A stretch of 19,676 nt of DNA from JBHHYR01 sp046757585 (lineage in GTDB: Bacteria; Desulfobacterota; Binatia; HRBIN30). Location: assembly GCA_046757585.1 (NCBI GenBank), contig JBHHYR010000055.1, positions 1-19,676 on the forward strand. Reading direction: 5' to 3'. Made by a program: the position numbers and the translations under genes. The notes beneath the pieces are model-generated. The model had not been told where the DNA came from. It worked only from the letters and a program-made list of their open reading frames with translations, and did not search any database. This document shows, one piece after another, positions 1 to 8,051 of this stretch; position 1 is the stretch's first letter; every line of letters begins with the position of its first letter.

Positions 1-1122
1 AGCGGCTGTGGCGCGGCTATACTTTTCAAAAATGTGAGGCTGGTCGGCCGCCGGGATGCCGCACCCGCTGTCACGTACCGTCACTTCGACGGCCTTGGCG
101 GCTGCCGCCGTCGTGACCTCCAGCGCTCCGTCGCGGTCCGTGTACTTGATCGCGTTCGACACCAAGTTGCCGATCGCTCGAGCGAGTAGCTGGGTGTCTA
201 CGTGCAGAACTGGAAGCTGCGGCGCCAGGATGGTGGCCAGTCGGACACCCTTGGCTTCAGCGGAAAATCGATACGCGTCGAGGACCTGCTCCACCAACGC
301 GTTCAAGCACGTCGGCTCGCGATGCGGCATGATCGGGTGTCCTTCGATAGCCGCGGCATCGAGCACGTTGCGCACCAAATCCAAGGCGCCGCGCGCGGAG
401 CGCCGGATCCCGTGGATGTAGTCAGTTCGTTCCGAAGCTGTGGCAGTGCCCATCATCTCCGCGTAGCCGTCGATGATCGCTAGGGGGTTCTTCAGATCGT
501 GCGACAAGGCACTCACGGCGTCACCGCGCAGCTCATCAGCCCGGCGGTACACCGCACGGATCTGACGTGCCGCATACGATACGACCCAGGCAGCGACAAA
601 CAGGCAGACGCTGACCGCAATGACGGTCGCTGCGGCGTCTTCCGGTGATTTCGCATAGGGAAGATGGTGGGCGAGCAGGCGATGCTGCTCAGCCCAGACC
701 AACGAGCCGTAGAGGAGCGTGCTGGCGCCTGCTGCGAGGAACGCTGCGCGTTCGGAGAGCACCAGGCCGCCCAGACCGATGATGAGAGCGTACAGCAACG
801 GACCGCTGACGTTGTCTGCCCCGCCGCCAAAGTGAATGCCCACGCTGACCGCGACAATGTCCGCGGCGAGGCTGAAGGTGACCATCCACACTGGCGCGTC
901 GCCAGGCCACAGGACAATGGCACCCGTGGGCACCAGCGCCAGTAGGATGATGGGTGTGTAGCGTCCCGCCGGGACCCCGGGGAAGACAAACCACTGCAGC
1001 AACCACATGACGATGAGAATCACGCAGATTGCCAGCGCCTTGGTGACGTGGATGGCTCGGACGTTAGGCCCGGGCAGCCGCTCAATGCGCCATCGCTTCG
1101 CCGTAGAGGCCGCAGAATTCAC
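1..1122 (-). CDS. Membrane sensor histidine kinase, C-terminus cut by window edge
   Basis: This frame runs off the left edge, so the ATP-binding domain is incomplete. Reading the minus strand, the N-terminal half has about six hydrophobic segments (roughly 1040-560), for example ILIVMWLLQWFVF and AATVIAVSVCLFVAAWVV. The H-box follows as SALSHDLKNPL, with the phospho-accepting His codon at 499-501 (about residue 208). The N-box is NLVSNAIKYT (near 150-170) and the G1 box is VRDSGCGIP. The G2 box and end of the domain lie outside the window. Family knowledge: such kinases autophosphorylate on this His and pass phosphate to a response regulator; none is visible here, so the signal is unknown. 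An in-frame stop lies at 1144-1146, and the first usable start is GTG at 1120-1122, which lacks a clear Shine-Dalgarno sequence, so the start is tentative. Confidence 0.88.
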   Translation of the reverse strand, partial: MNSAASTAKRWRIERLPGPNVRAIHVTKALAICVILIVMWLLQWFVFPGVPAGRYTPIILLALVPTGAIVLWPGDAPVWMVTFSLAADIVAVSVGIHFGGGADNVSGPLLYALIIGLGGLVLSERAAFLAAGASTLLYGSLVWAEQHRLLAHHLPYAKSPEDAAATVIAVSVCLFVAAWVVSYAARQIRAVYRRADELRGDAVSALSHDLKNPLAIIDGYAEMMGTATASERTDYIHGIRRSARGALDLVRNVLDAAAIEGHPIMPHREPTCLNALVEQVLDAYRFSAEAKGVRLATILAPQLPVLHVDTQLLARAIGNLVSNAIKYTDRDGALEVTTAAAAKAVEVTVRDSGCGIPAADQPHIFEKYSRATAA

Positions 1123-1204
1123 CCTCTGCCCCCGTACCTCTTCCTATGACTCGACAGGCGGCAGTTGTCTAGAGCGTCAAGGCCAACTGAAGAATGTGAA
1201 CGAT

Positions 1205-1243
1205 GGGACCGTTCTCAAAAGGGGGAAGCGGTGAGAAGGGCCC
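1205..1243 (-). terminator. Imperfect hairpin between two minus-strand genes
   Basis: Arms 1205-1217 and 1232-1243 pair through TTCTCA/TGAGAA and GGG..CC/GG..CCC, with about a 14-base loop. It lies between the small gene ending at 1265 and the kinase starting at 1122. It could end or attenuate transcription, but no clean U-tract follows on the minus strand, so an intrinsic terminator is only a possibility. Confidence 0.3.
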
Positions 1244-1264
1244 GCTGGTATCTTCGGATCGAGG

Positions 1265-1534
1265 CTAGAGATACGGCAAGAAGACCCGCATGGCCGACAG
1301 CAGCGCTTCGATATCCGGATACGGCTGCAACTCCGCATACAGCGTGCTGTAGTAGGCGGATGCACGCTGGTGATCTGCCGCCTCTCCCGTGGCCACGGCC
1401 GCGTCGAGCATCTTGAGCATCGGCTGCGTGTTGAGCTTCGTCTCGGTCGGCATCTCGTCGTCAATGGCAATCAGCAGCCGGGCCCGCTCGATGAGTTTAC
1501 GGACGCGCTGTTCGTCACTGCGCATTTCAGTCAT
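1265..1534 (-). CDS. Small hypothetical protein, 89 aa
   Basis: This is an 89-residue, mostly helical, charged protein that I do not recognise. It begins MTEMRSDEQRVRKLIERA and ends in a hydrophobic AMRVFLPYL tail. No signal peptide, cysteine motif or membrane helix is seen. It sits 58 bases downstream of the lipoprotein gene on the same strand and may be co-transcribed with it. There is no clear Shine-Dalgarno sequence before ATG 1534; the internal ATG at residue 4 is an alternative start. It is called a gene because it fills the gap in the minus-strand gene series and has a balanced protein-like composition, unlike the antisense frames here. Confidence 0.55.
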   Translation of the reverse strand: MTEMRSDEQRVRKLIERARLLIAIDDEMPTETKLNTQPMLKMLDAAVATGEAADHQRASAYYSTLYAELQPYPDIEALLSAMRVFLPYL

Positions 1535-1592
1535 GACCCGTGGCCTACCCTACACCTGGCTCGCCAGTCGTGTACCACGTACCAGCGGTTGT

Positions 1593-2168
1593 TTAGAACG
1601 GTTCGAATTCGAGAGGCTTCTCCTGTTCGTACATGATTGCAATGACTTGCTTGCCCGGATTCTTGGGGTCTTCGGCGAACGTCATGTTCGCGATCATGTC
1701 GCCTTTCTTGAACGAGATGAACGCATGCGTACTGCGCTGCACATGTTGCGTCACCTTCCAGCCGGCTTTCGTCATACGCTCCCGGTAGAACGCGTACACG
1801 TCGGTTATTGGAGCGGCCGTCCGGAAAATCACGTTGTGCGCATCGTTGGCGAGGTTCTGTACCTGTGCAAGCGCGGCGTCCTTGTAGATTGGCACATCCT
1901 CCGGGAAGTCTGCCGGCACGTCCGCGGGCGGGGTGGAGGCCGGTTCCGCCGCAGCTACCTGCGCCGGGGGAGCCTTTCGGCCCGGGGTGACCTTCGGAGC
2001 TGCTAGCCGCATGGGCGGCGTAATGTTCGGTCCGGAGGCGTGGAACCCAGCTGGCGGTGGCTTGAAGGCGCTCGGAGCCGGTTCGCTGACCTGCTTGTGG
2101 CAGGTACACGACGTGAACAGCGCTGCACTGACAAACAGGCCAGCTAAGGTTATACTGATGTAGCGCAT
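1593..2168 (-). CDS. Putative lipoprotein with C-terminal alpha/beta domain, 191 aa
   Basis: The protein starts MRYISITLAGLFVSAALFTSC, a lipoprotein-type signal peptide with Cys21 as the likely lipidated residue (the -3 position is Phe rather than Leu, so the lipobox is imperfect). A Pro/Ala-rich linker follows (about residues 25-90). The C-terminal domain opens with DVPIYKDAALAQVQN and contains VYAFYRERMTKAGWKV. This resembles a pattern common in uncharacterised bacterial lipoproteins, where a 'predicted pressure-of-Tyr/Trp' strand-helix unit (FPxDVPxYPxA then FYxxxLxxxGW) recurs. No catalytic residues are evident. An upstream ATG at 2222 would add 18 residues, but ATG 2168 has AGGGAGA five bases upstream and places the signal peptide at the N-terminus. 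It is expected to be anchored in the cell envelope; its function is unknown. Confidence 0.8.
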   Translation of the reverse strand: MRYISITLAGLFVSAALFTSCTCHKQVSEPAPSAFKPPPAGFHASGPNITPPMRLAAPKVTPGRKAPPAQVAAAEPASTPPADVPADFPEDVPIYKDAALAQVQNLANDAHNVIFRTAAPITDVYAFYRERMTKAGWKVTQHVQRSTHAFISFKKGDMIANMTFAEDPKNPGKQVIAIMYEQEKPLEFEPF

Positions 2169-2483
2169 GATTTTCTCCCTTCGCGCCGTAGTCTGAAGCC
2201 CCACGGAGTATAGCTGATTCAACTCCGAAGAGAAGCCGGGCGGTGACTGCCGCGTTGCAGATTGGAGGACGAACCGTTATCTAGGAATCGCGTACTGGAC
2301 GCGCCGCTGAGCCGCTCGGGGCGGGCGCAGATGCTGGCGTGCACACGCGGATGGGCTACAGGTGAAACGAACTCCGAACATGGCTGTCCGCCACTCGCGG
2401 CGGCCCCCAGCCGTTGCTGTCGTCCGCGGTCGGTGCGCTCGCTTCGTGAGACGGTGTGCTCCGCGCCGGCGGGGAGTGATCTG
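2169..2483. other. Divergent intergenic region
   Basis: This 315-base gap separates the minus-strand lipoprotein from the plus-strand zinc-ribbon gene. It should hold both promoters. On the minus strand a TATACT hexamer at about 2207-2212 could be a -10, without a convincing -35. A small inverted repeat, CGGAGT (2204-2209) and ACTCCG (2222-2227), flanks it. The frame from 2262 is open into the plus gene, but the translated stretch looks non-protein-like. I see no RNA gene or repeat. Confidence 0.5.
2471..2476 (+). promoter_or_regulatory. Shine-Dalgarno that fixes the zinc-ribbon/TPR start
   Basis: GGGGAG lies seven bases before ATG 2484 and supports that start over the upstream in-frame ATG at 2262. 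Confidence 0.6.
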
Positions 2484-3671
2484 ATGGCTACCCGGTTCTG
2501 CACCCACTGTGGCGCCAAGGTGCTCACGGGTGCGATTTTCTGCGTGGAATGTGGCGAACGCCAAGCCAGCGGGCCAGCGCCGCGCCGAGCGTTCTCCCTC
2601 CCCTTGCAGCGTTATGCCCCAGTGTTTGTCGTCCTGACCGTGCTCGCGGTCGGCGCCGGCGCTGTTCTCTACGCGTACGCGGCACCGCGGGCACGGCCGG
2701 CGGTGCCTAGCCAGGGCGGGCCGTCAACGTTGCCCGATACGCGCGGCAAGTTGCCCGCCGGACATCCGGCGATCACTATTCCGCCTGAGGTGAAGCAGGC
2801 GATTCGTGACATGGCGCAGAAGGCGGCCGCCGCGCCCGACGACCTCGACGCCTGGAAACACCTTGCGGAGGTCCAGTACCGTGCGGGGCAGCTCGAGCGC
2901 ACCTATCTGCCCGATGCGGCGGCTTCGTACCGGCACGTGCTCGCGCGTGAGCCGGACAATCTCGAGGCTATTCGCCACCTTGGCAACATTGCGTTCGACC
3001 AGGAGCAACGAGCGGTCGCGATCGATTACTATCAGCGCTACCTCAAGAAAAAGCCGGACGACCCGAACGTACGAACCGACCTGGGGACGATGTATCTCTC
3101 TGCTGGTAAGGCGGCACAGGCCATTGCCATTTACGACGCGGTCCTGCAGACGGATCCGTCGTTCTTCCAGGCACAATTCAACCTTGCCGTTGCGTATCGT
3201 GCCTTGGGGCAGCCTGACAAGATGATCGCGGCCCTGGAGAAGGCCCGCACCCTCGCCACTGATGACAAGACCCGAGCGCAAGTTGATCGCCTGCTGGCGC
3301 GTGTTCAGGGTCGATCCCCGGCCGGGGAAACCCCCGCGGCCGCCCGCGCGCAGGCAGCGGCGGGGCCCGCTCCCGCCGGAGGAGGGCCTGCCGCCAGCAC
3401 CTTCCGTGCCGATGCTGAGAAGATCTTCCGTCAGAATCCCATCATGGGTCCGAAAGTGGAGCGCATCGAATGGCCGGCCCCAAAGACTGCCAAGGTGTAC
3501 TTGCGTCACTTTCCAATGGACCAAATGGGTGCGCAGATGCGCAGCATGTTCATTGATCGCATGAAGCAGCGGATCAAGACGCAAAAGCAGACGCATCAGG
3601 TGTCGGAACCAACCCGCTTCGAGCTGGTGGATGCCGCCAGCGGCAAGGTGATGACAACCATCACGGAGTAA
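2484..3671 (+). CDS. Zinc-ribbon, single-pass membrane protein with TPR repeats, 395 aa
   Basis: Domains in order: an N-terminal zinc ribbon with Cys6, Cys9, Cys20 and Cys23 (FCTHCG and FCVECG); a single transmembrane helix at about 44-66 (APVFVVLTVLAVGAGAVLYA); then about four TPR units from about 110 to 270, recognisable in AIDYYQRYLKKKPDD and QAQFNLAVAYRALGQPD. An Ala/Pro-rich linker follows, then a C-terminal domain of about 90 residues that I do not recognise. The layout suggests a cytoplasmic zinc ribbon and an exported TPR scaffold for protein-protein contacts. It lies 52 bases upstream of hemD on the same strand and may share its transcript. Enteric hem operons also carry a TPR membrane protein (HemY of E. 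coli), but I see no sequence basis for orthology. The precise role is unknown. Confidence 0.85.
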   Translation: MATRFCTHCGAKVLTGAIFCVECGERQASGPAPRRAFSLPLQRYAPVFVVLTVLAVGAGAVLYAYAAPRARPAVPSQGGPSTLPDTRGKLPAGHPAITIPPEVKQAIRDMAQKAAAAPDDLDAWKHLAEVQYRAGQLERTYLPDAAASYRHVLAREPDNLEAIRHLGNIAFDQEQRAVAIDYYQRYLKKKPDDPNVRTDLGTMYLSAGKAAQAIAIYDAVLQTDPSFFQAQFNLAVAYRALGQPDKMIAALEKARTLATDDKTRAQVDRLLARVQGRSPAGETPAAARAQAAAGPAPAGGGPAASTFRADAEKIFRQNPIMGPKVERIEWPAPKTAKVYLRHFPMDQMGAQMRSMFIDRMKQRIKTQKQTHQVSEPTRFELVDAASGKVMTTITE

Positions 3672-3723
3672 CACGGGGCCGACCTGGCCGGCCTCGCTCG
3701 CAGACCAGCAGGTATCTCAGGCG

Positions 3724-4605
3724 ATGAGATCGCAGCAAGCCGTCGAAGTGCCCCGCCACGCTCTGGCGGGCCTGCGCGTGGTGTCCTTCGAAAGTCGCCG
3801 GGCGGCGGAAATCGCAGAGTTGATCCGCCGCTACGGCGGTACACCGATACTTGCCCCGTCGATGCGGGAAGTGCCGCGCAACGACGATACTCGAGCGGTC
3901 GATTACCTGTCCCGTCTTGCGGCCGGAGAGATTGAGATCGTGGTGTTGATGACCGGAGTGGGCCTGCGTATGCTGCTCGACGCGGCGGCGGATCAGTGGC
4001 CGCGCGACCGGGTCGTGGCAGCGCTCAAACGGGCGACTCTGGTGGCACGCGGACCCAAACCGGTTGCGGCGCTGCGTGCGCTGGGCCTGCGACCGGATGT
4101 GACAATCCCCGAACCAAACACCTGGCGCGAGATCCTTGCGACGCTCGATGCCCAGCTGCCGGTTGCCGGGAAGCGTGTTGCCGTGCAGGAGTACGGGACC
4201 CGCAATGACGCGTTGCTGCAGGGGCTCGGCGCCCGCGGCGCACACGTGGAGCGCGTCAGCATCTACCGTTGGGCGTTACCCGCAGACCTCGGGCCGCTGC
4301 GGGCCGCGATCAGCGCCGTGCGTGACGGGGAAATCGATATTGCTCTGTTTACCAGTGCTACCCAGGTCTCTCATCTCTTCCAGGTGGCGAGCGCCGAGGC
4401 GGAAGACGGCGCCGAGCGACTGCGTGCCGGTTTTGCGCGTGTGCTGATCGCATCGATCGGGCCCGTGTGCTCGCAGGCGATCCGGGCCCACGGGTTGTCT
4501 GCGGACTTGGAGCCCGCGCACGCGAAAATGGGTCAGCTCGTGGCAGAGGTGGCACGCCGAGGCCGGCAGCTGCTCGACGAGAAACGCTCGTTCCACGCGG
4601 CATGA
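3724..4605 (+). CDS. hemD: Uroporphyrinogen-III synthase
   Basis: HemD closes and rearranges hydroxymethylbilane to uroporphyrinogen III in the cytosol. The 293-residue protein has the expected two-lobe pattern. Lobe one starts LAGLRVVSFESRRAAEIAEL, continues to IVVLMTGVGLRMLLDA and then RATLVARGPKPVAALRALGL. Lobe two carries GKRVAVQEYGTRNDALLQGL, VERVSIYRWALP and DIALFTSATQVSHLFQVA, and ends near ASIGPVCSQAIRAHGL. These are the typical family blocks (T/S-G-x-G, the GPKPVAALR element, and FTSxxxVxxLF). Sequence identity between HemD proteins is low, so the assignment rests on this pattern plus the hemE neighbour 71 bases downstream. The ATG at 3724 has only a weak AGG upstream; the start could be a few codons later. 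No hemC is seen beside it. Confidence 0.9.
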   Translation: MRSQQAVEVPRHALAGLRVVSFESRRAAEIAELIRRYGGTPILAPSMREVPRNDDTRAVDYLSRLAAGEIEIVVLMTGVGLRMLLDAAADQWPRDRVVAALKRATLVARGPKPVAALRALGLRPDVTIPEPNTWREILATLDAQLPVAGKRVAVQEYGTRNDALLQGLGARGAHVERVSIYRWALPADLGPLRAAISAVRDGEIDIALFTSATQVSHLFQVASAEAEDGAERLRAGFARVLIASIGPVCSQAIRAHGLSADLEPAHAKMGQLVAEVARRGRQLLDEKRSFHAA

Positions 4606-4676
4606 CCTCTCCTGGCCGCCCAAACGCTTGCGTGACGCTTGACCCGTCTGCGGCACTCACGTAGCTACAAGCAACC

Positions 4677-5699
4677 TTGACCGAGCCCGTTTTCCTCAAC
4701 GCCTGCCACCGGAAGCCCACGGCCTACACGCCCGTCTGGCTGATGCGGCAAGCGGGACGCTACATGCCGGAGTATCAGGCCGTGCGCGCACGCTTTGGCT
4801 TCCTGGAGCTGTGCAAGGATCCGGATGCGGCGGCAGAGGTCACGGTGACGGCGGTGGAGCGCCTCGGCGTCGACGCGGCTATCATCTTTGCCGACATCTT
4901 GTTGATCGTCGAACCCATGGGGGTCGGCCTCGATTTCTCGGCGGGCAACGGACCGGTGCTGCATCACCCCGTGCGCACCGCTGCCGACGTGGCCCGGCTC
5001 CCGGCCGTCGACGCGCCGGCGGCCGTCCCGTTCGTCTACGAAGCAGTGCGCAAGGCGCGGGCGGCTTTGCAGGTGCCGTTGATCGGCTTTTCGGGGGCAC
5101 CTTTCACCCTCGCGTCGTACGTCATCGAGGGTGGCGGTTCACGCAATTACATCCATACCAAAACCCTCATGTACGGCGAACCCGAGGCCTGGCATACGCT
5201 GATGCGCCGGCTGGCCCTGGCGGTGACCGGGTATCTCAACCGGCAGATCGCAGCGGGCGCGCAAGCTGTGCAGTTGTTCGACAGTTGGGTGGGCTGCCTG
5301 TGCCCGGACGACTACCGGCGCTTCGTCCTGCCACATACCCGCGCCGTCATCGCTGGCCTGAGCCCGGGTGTGCCCGTGATTCACTTCGGGACTGGCACCG
5401 CCGGATTGCTGGAACTCATGCGTGCGGCGGGTGGTGATGTCATCGGGCTCGACTGGCGCATCGATCTGGGAACCGGCTGGCAGCGCATTGGTCACGACGT
5501 CGGTGTGCAAGGCAACCTCGACCCGGTCGCGCTGTTCGCCCCGCTCGGCGAGATCCGTGCCCGGACGATGCGGATTCTTGAACGGGCGCGCGGACACCCC
5601 GGCCACATCTTCAATCTCGGCCATGGCATTCTTCCTCGCACCCCAGTCGACCACGTCATCGCACTCGTAGACCTGGTGCATGAGCTGAGCAGCCGGTGA
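4677..5699 (+). CDS. hemE: Uroporphyrinogen decarboxylase
   Basis: HemE removes four acetate carboxyls from uroporphyrinogen III to give coproporphyrinogen III. The 340-residue length is standard. The N-terminal signature WLMRQAGRYMPEY (about residues 21-33) supplies the substrate-binding arginines. FADILLIVEPMG contains the catalytic Asp, GFSGAPFTLASYVIEGG holds the conserved Tyr loop, and FNLGHGILPRTP near the C-terminus supplies the conserved His. The start is an unusual TTG at 4677: an in-frame TAG lies at 4662-4664, and the next ATG falls inside the essential signature, so no other common start codon fits. No clear Shine-Dalgarno sequence precedes it. hemH begins two bases after the stop codon, so translation is probably coupled. 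Confidence 0.97.
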   Translation: MTEPVFLNACHRKPTAYTPVWLMRQAGRYMPEYQAVRARFGFLELCKDPDAAAEVTVTAVERLGVDAAIIFADILLIVEPMGVGLDFSAGNGPVLHHPVRTAADVARLPAVDAPAAVPFVYEAVRKARAALQVPLIGFSGAPFTLASYVIEGGGSRNYIHTKTLMYGEPEAWHTLMRRLALAVTGYLNRQIAAGAQAVQLFDSWVGCLCPDDYRRFVLPHTRAVIAGLSPGVPVIHFGTGTAGLLELMRAAGGDVIGLDWRIDLGTGWQRIGHDVGVQGNLDPVALFAPLGEIRARTMRILERARGHPGHIFNLGHGILPRTPVDHVIALVDLVHELSSR

Positions 5700-5700
5700 A

Positions 5701-6621
5701 ATGACCGACCGTGCCGTGCTCCTGATCGCCTTTGGCGGGCCCACGAGCCGGGGCGACGTCCGCCCGTTTCTGGACAACGTGCTGCGCGGGCGGCGCGTAC
5801 CGCCGGATCGTGTGGAAGCAGTGGTGCAGCACTACGAGCTGATCGGCGGGTGCTCCCCCCTCACCGCGCTCACCTTCCGGCAAGCGCGTGCCCTTGAAGC
5901 GGAGCTGCGGGCCGCGGGCCCGCCCCTTCCCGTGTACGTCGGGATGCGGAATTGGACGCCGTACTTGTCCGAAACGCTGGAACGCATGACGGCCGATGGT
6001 GTGGCACGCGCCATCGCGGTTGTCATGGCACCCCAGCGGAACGATGCGAGCTGGGAACGTTACGCGCGCGACGTTGCCGCGGCGCAAGCGCGGATTGGTC
6101 CGCACGCTCCCGAGGTGGACTACGTCGAGACGTGGCACGCCCACCCGTTGTTCATCGAGGCTGTCAGCGAAGGCGTTGCCGCGGTGCTCGAGCAAATACC
6201 CGCCGCACGGCGGCGGACCACGGCCGTCGTGTTCACGGCCCACAGTATCCCGACCGCGATGGTAAACGCGCCGGCCTATGTGGAGCAAATCACCGAGGCC
6301 GCCCGCCTCGTCGCAGAGCGGGTCGGACATCGCAGATGGTTGATCGCGTACCAAAGCCGCAGCGGCGGGTCGCATGAAGCGTGGCTGGAGCCGGACATCT
6401 GTGACGTCATTTCGCAGTTGGCATGTCAGGGCGTGGGCGACGTCGTGGTCGTGCCGGTCGGGTTTGTCTGCGATCACGTCGAGGTGCTGTACGACCTCGA
6501 CGTTGAAGCACGGCGTGTCGCCGGCGAGAGGGGGGTCAACTTCCTGCGCGCGGCGACGGTCAATGATCATCCGGCGTTCATCCGTATGCTCGCCGATGTC
6601 GTCCGGCGCCGTCTGAGATGA
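5701..6621 (+). CDS. hemH: Ferrochelatase (protoporphyrin or coproporphyrin type)
   Basis: The enzyme inserts Fe(II) into a porphyrin. The 306-residue protein has FGGP near the N-terminus, HYELIGGCSPL at about 44-54, the catalytic His in FTAHSIP (His181), YQSRSGGSHEAWLEPD, and VPVGFVCDHVEVLYDLD with conserved Glu261. It has no C-terminal extension. Several blocks (IGGCSPL and VPVGFVxDHxEVLYD) are closer to what I recall of Bacillus subtilis CpfC than to the human or E. coli enzyme, so the substrate could be coproporphyrin III rather than protoporphyrin IX. The residue matching CpfC Tyr13 appears to be Phe11. It starts two bases after hemE, and its TGA overlaps the hemY ATG (ATGA). Confidence 0.94.
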   Translation: MTDRAVLLIAFGGPTSRGDVRPFLDNVLRGRRVPPDRVEAVVQHYELIGGCSPLTALTFRQARALEAELRAAGPPLPVYVGMRNWTPYLSETLERMTADGVARAIAVVMAPQRNDASWERYARDVAAAQARIGPHAPEVDYVETWHAHPLFIEAVSEGVAAVLEQIPAARRRTTAVVFTAHSIPTAMVNAPAYVEQITEAARLVAERVGHRRWLIAYQSRSGGSHEAWLEPDICDVISQLACQGVGDVVVVPVGFVCDHVEVLYDLDVEARRVAGERGVNFLRAATVNDHPAFIRMLADVVRRRLR

Positions 6622-8051
6622 CGGCCGCGCGGGTTCCGCATGTCGCCGTGGTCGGCGGCGGCATCGCCGGTCTGGCGGCGGCGCACCGACTGGTCGAACT
6701 CAGCCGGGAGGCGCAGCGACCCACCCGCGTCACGGTGCTGGAGGCGGCGCGCCGGCTGGGTGGGTCGATCAGCACGGAGCGTACCGATGGCTTCGTGATC
6801 GAGGGAGGCCCCGATTCCTTCATTTCGGAGAAACCGTGGGCATTGCAACTGTGTGCACGCATCGGATTGACGCGACGGTTGGTTGGCACACGCGGTGCGC
6901 ACCGTCGCACGTACGTGGTCCACGCCGGTACGTTGCATCCGCTCCCCGACGGGTTTCTCCTCCTGGCCCCAACGCGCCTGTGGCCGCTTGCGATGTCGCG
7001 CCTGTTCACGTGGCCGGGCAAGCTGCGCATGGCGATGGATCTGCTCCTGCCGCGTGGGCCACGCCGGCGTGACGAAAGTCTCGGCGCCTTCGTGACCCGG
7101 CGCCTGGGCCGCCAGGCGCTGGAACGCGTCGCGCAGCCGTTGGTGGGAGGTATTTACGCCGCGGACCCGTATGACCTCAGCTTGGCGGCGACCATGCCCC
7201 GCTTTCTGGAGATGGAACGCCAATCACGCAGTCTGATCTGGGCGATGTGGCTGCGGCAACGCCGGGCGCCGCCCGCGGCGCGTGCGACCAGCGGGGCCCG
7301 CTGGAGCCTGTTCGTCAGCGTTGACGACGGCATGCAAAGTCTGATCGACACGCTGGCGCGCCGGCTCCCCGACGGCGCGGTGCGATGCGACTGTGCCGTG
7401 CGTGCACTGCATCGCGAGCAGGATTGGACGATCACGACGGCGGACGGCCAGGTGCTCCGCGCAGACGCTGTCGTGATGGCCACACCCGCGCATCAGAGCG
7501 CACGCCTGGTGGACAGCCTGGACGCGCCCCTGGCGCGTGAACTGCGCGCCATCCCGTACGCGTCGTCGGCAACGGTCAGCTTGGCGTATCGTACCGAGCA
7601 GGTGCAACAACCCCTCGACGGTTTTGGTTTTGTGGTGCCCTTGGTTGAAGCACGCACGATCGTGGCATGCACGTACAGTAGCGTGAAGTACCCGGGCCGT
7701 GCGCCGCAGGGACACGTGCTGCTGCGAGCGTTTGTTGGAGGTGCACTGCAGCAAGAACTGTTTGCGCAGGACGATGCCGCCATGGCCGACAGCGTGCGGC
7801 ACGAGCTGCGGGCGTTGCTTGGAATCACGAGCGCACCCCTGCTCACGCGTATCCACCGTCACCCGCAGGCGATGCCGCAGTACCAGGTTGGCCACCTCGA
7901 TCGTATCGCACGCCTCGACGCCGCACTGGCACGGCATCGTGGCTTGGCCCTCGCCGGGAATGCCTACCGCGGTGTCGGGATTCCCGATTGCATTCACAGT
8001 GCAGAGTTGGCCGCGGAAATGATCAATCAACAGTTGCGCGGTGGCAATTGA
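6618..8051 (+). CDS. hemY: FAD-dependent protoporphyrinogen/coproporphyrinogen oxidase
   Basis: This is a HemY-type flavoprotein, which oxidises a porphyrinogen to its porphyrin using oxygen. The N-terminus has the FAD dinucleotide fold VVGGGIAGLAAAHRL (about 11-25), with Glu42 in VLEAARRLGGS at the end of the second strand and GFVIEGGPDSFISEKP after it. The middle has AQPLVGGIYAADPYDLS, typical of the family. The C-terminal FAD block is LALAGNAYRGVGIPDCI. The 477-residue length is normal. It overlaps hemH by four bases (ATGA), indicating translational coupling in one operon. The 3' end overlaps the convergent ATPase gene by 29 bases. As with hemH, the sequence alone does not decide between protoporphyrinogen (PgoX) and coproporphyrinogen (CgoX) as substrate. 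Confidence 0.95.
   Translation: MTAARVPHVAVVGGGIAGLAAAHRLVELSREAQRPTRVTVLEAARRLGGSISTERTDGFVIEGGPDSFISEKPWALQLCARIGLTRRLVGTRGAHRRTYVVHAGTLHPLPDGFLLLAPTRLWPLAMSRLFTWPGKLRMAMDLLLPRGPRRRDESLGAFVTRRLGRQALERVAQPLVGGIYAADPYDLSLAATMPRFLEMERQSRSLIWAMWLRQRRAPPAARATSGARWSLFVSVDDGMQSLIDTLARRLPDGAVRCDCAVRALHREQDWTITTADGQVLRADAVVMATPAHQSARLVDSLDAPLARELRAIPYASSATVSLAYRTEQVQQPLDGFGFVVPLVEARTIVACTYSSVKYPGRAPQGHVLLRAFVGGALQQELFAQDDAAMADSVRHELRALLGITSAPLLTRIHRHPQAMPQYQVGHLDRIARLDAALARHRGLALAGNAYRGVGIPDCIHSAELAAEMINQQLRGGN

Noticed and set aside
2262..2483. N-terminal extension of the zinc-ribbon/TPR protein
   Set aside because: The translated stretch is Arg/Cys/Ser-rich without features, while ATG 2484 has a Shine-Dalgarno sequence and begins the zinc ribbon directly.
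2724..3674. 316-residue minus-strand open frame
   Set aside because: It is antisense to the TPR gene; the frame is open because of high GC content.
5656..6570. 304-residue minus-strand open frame
   Set aside because: It is antisense to hemH and shows no family motifs.
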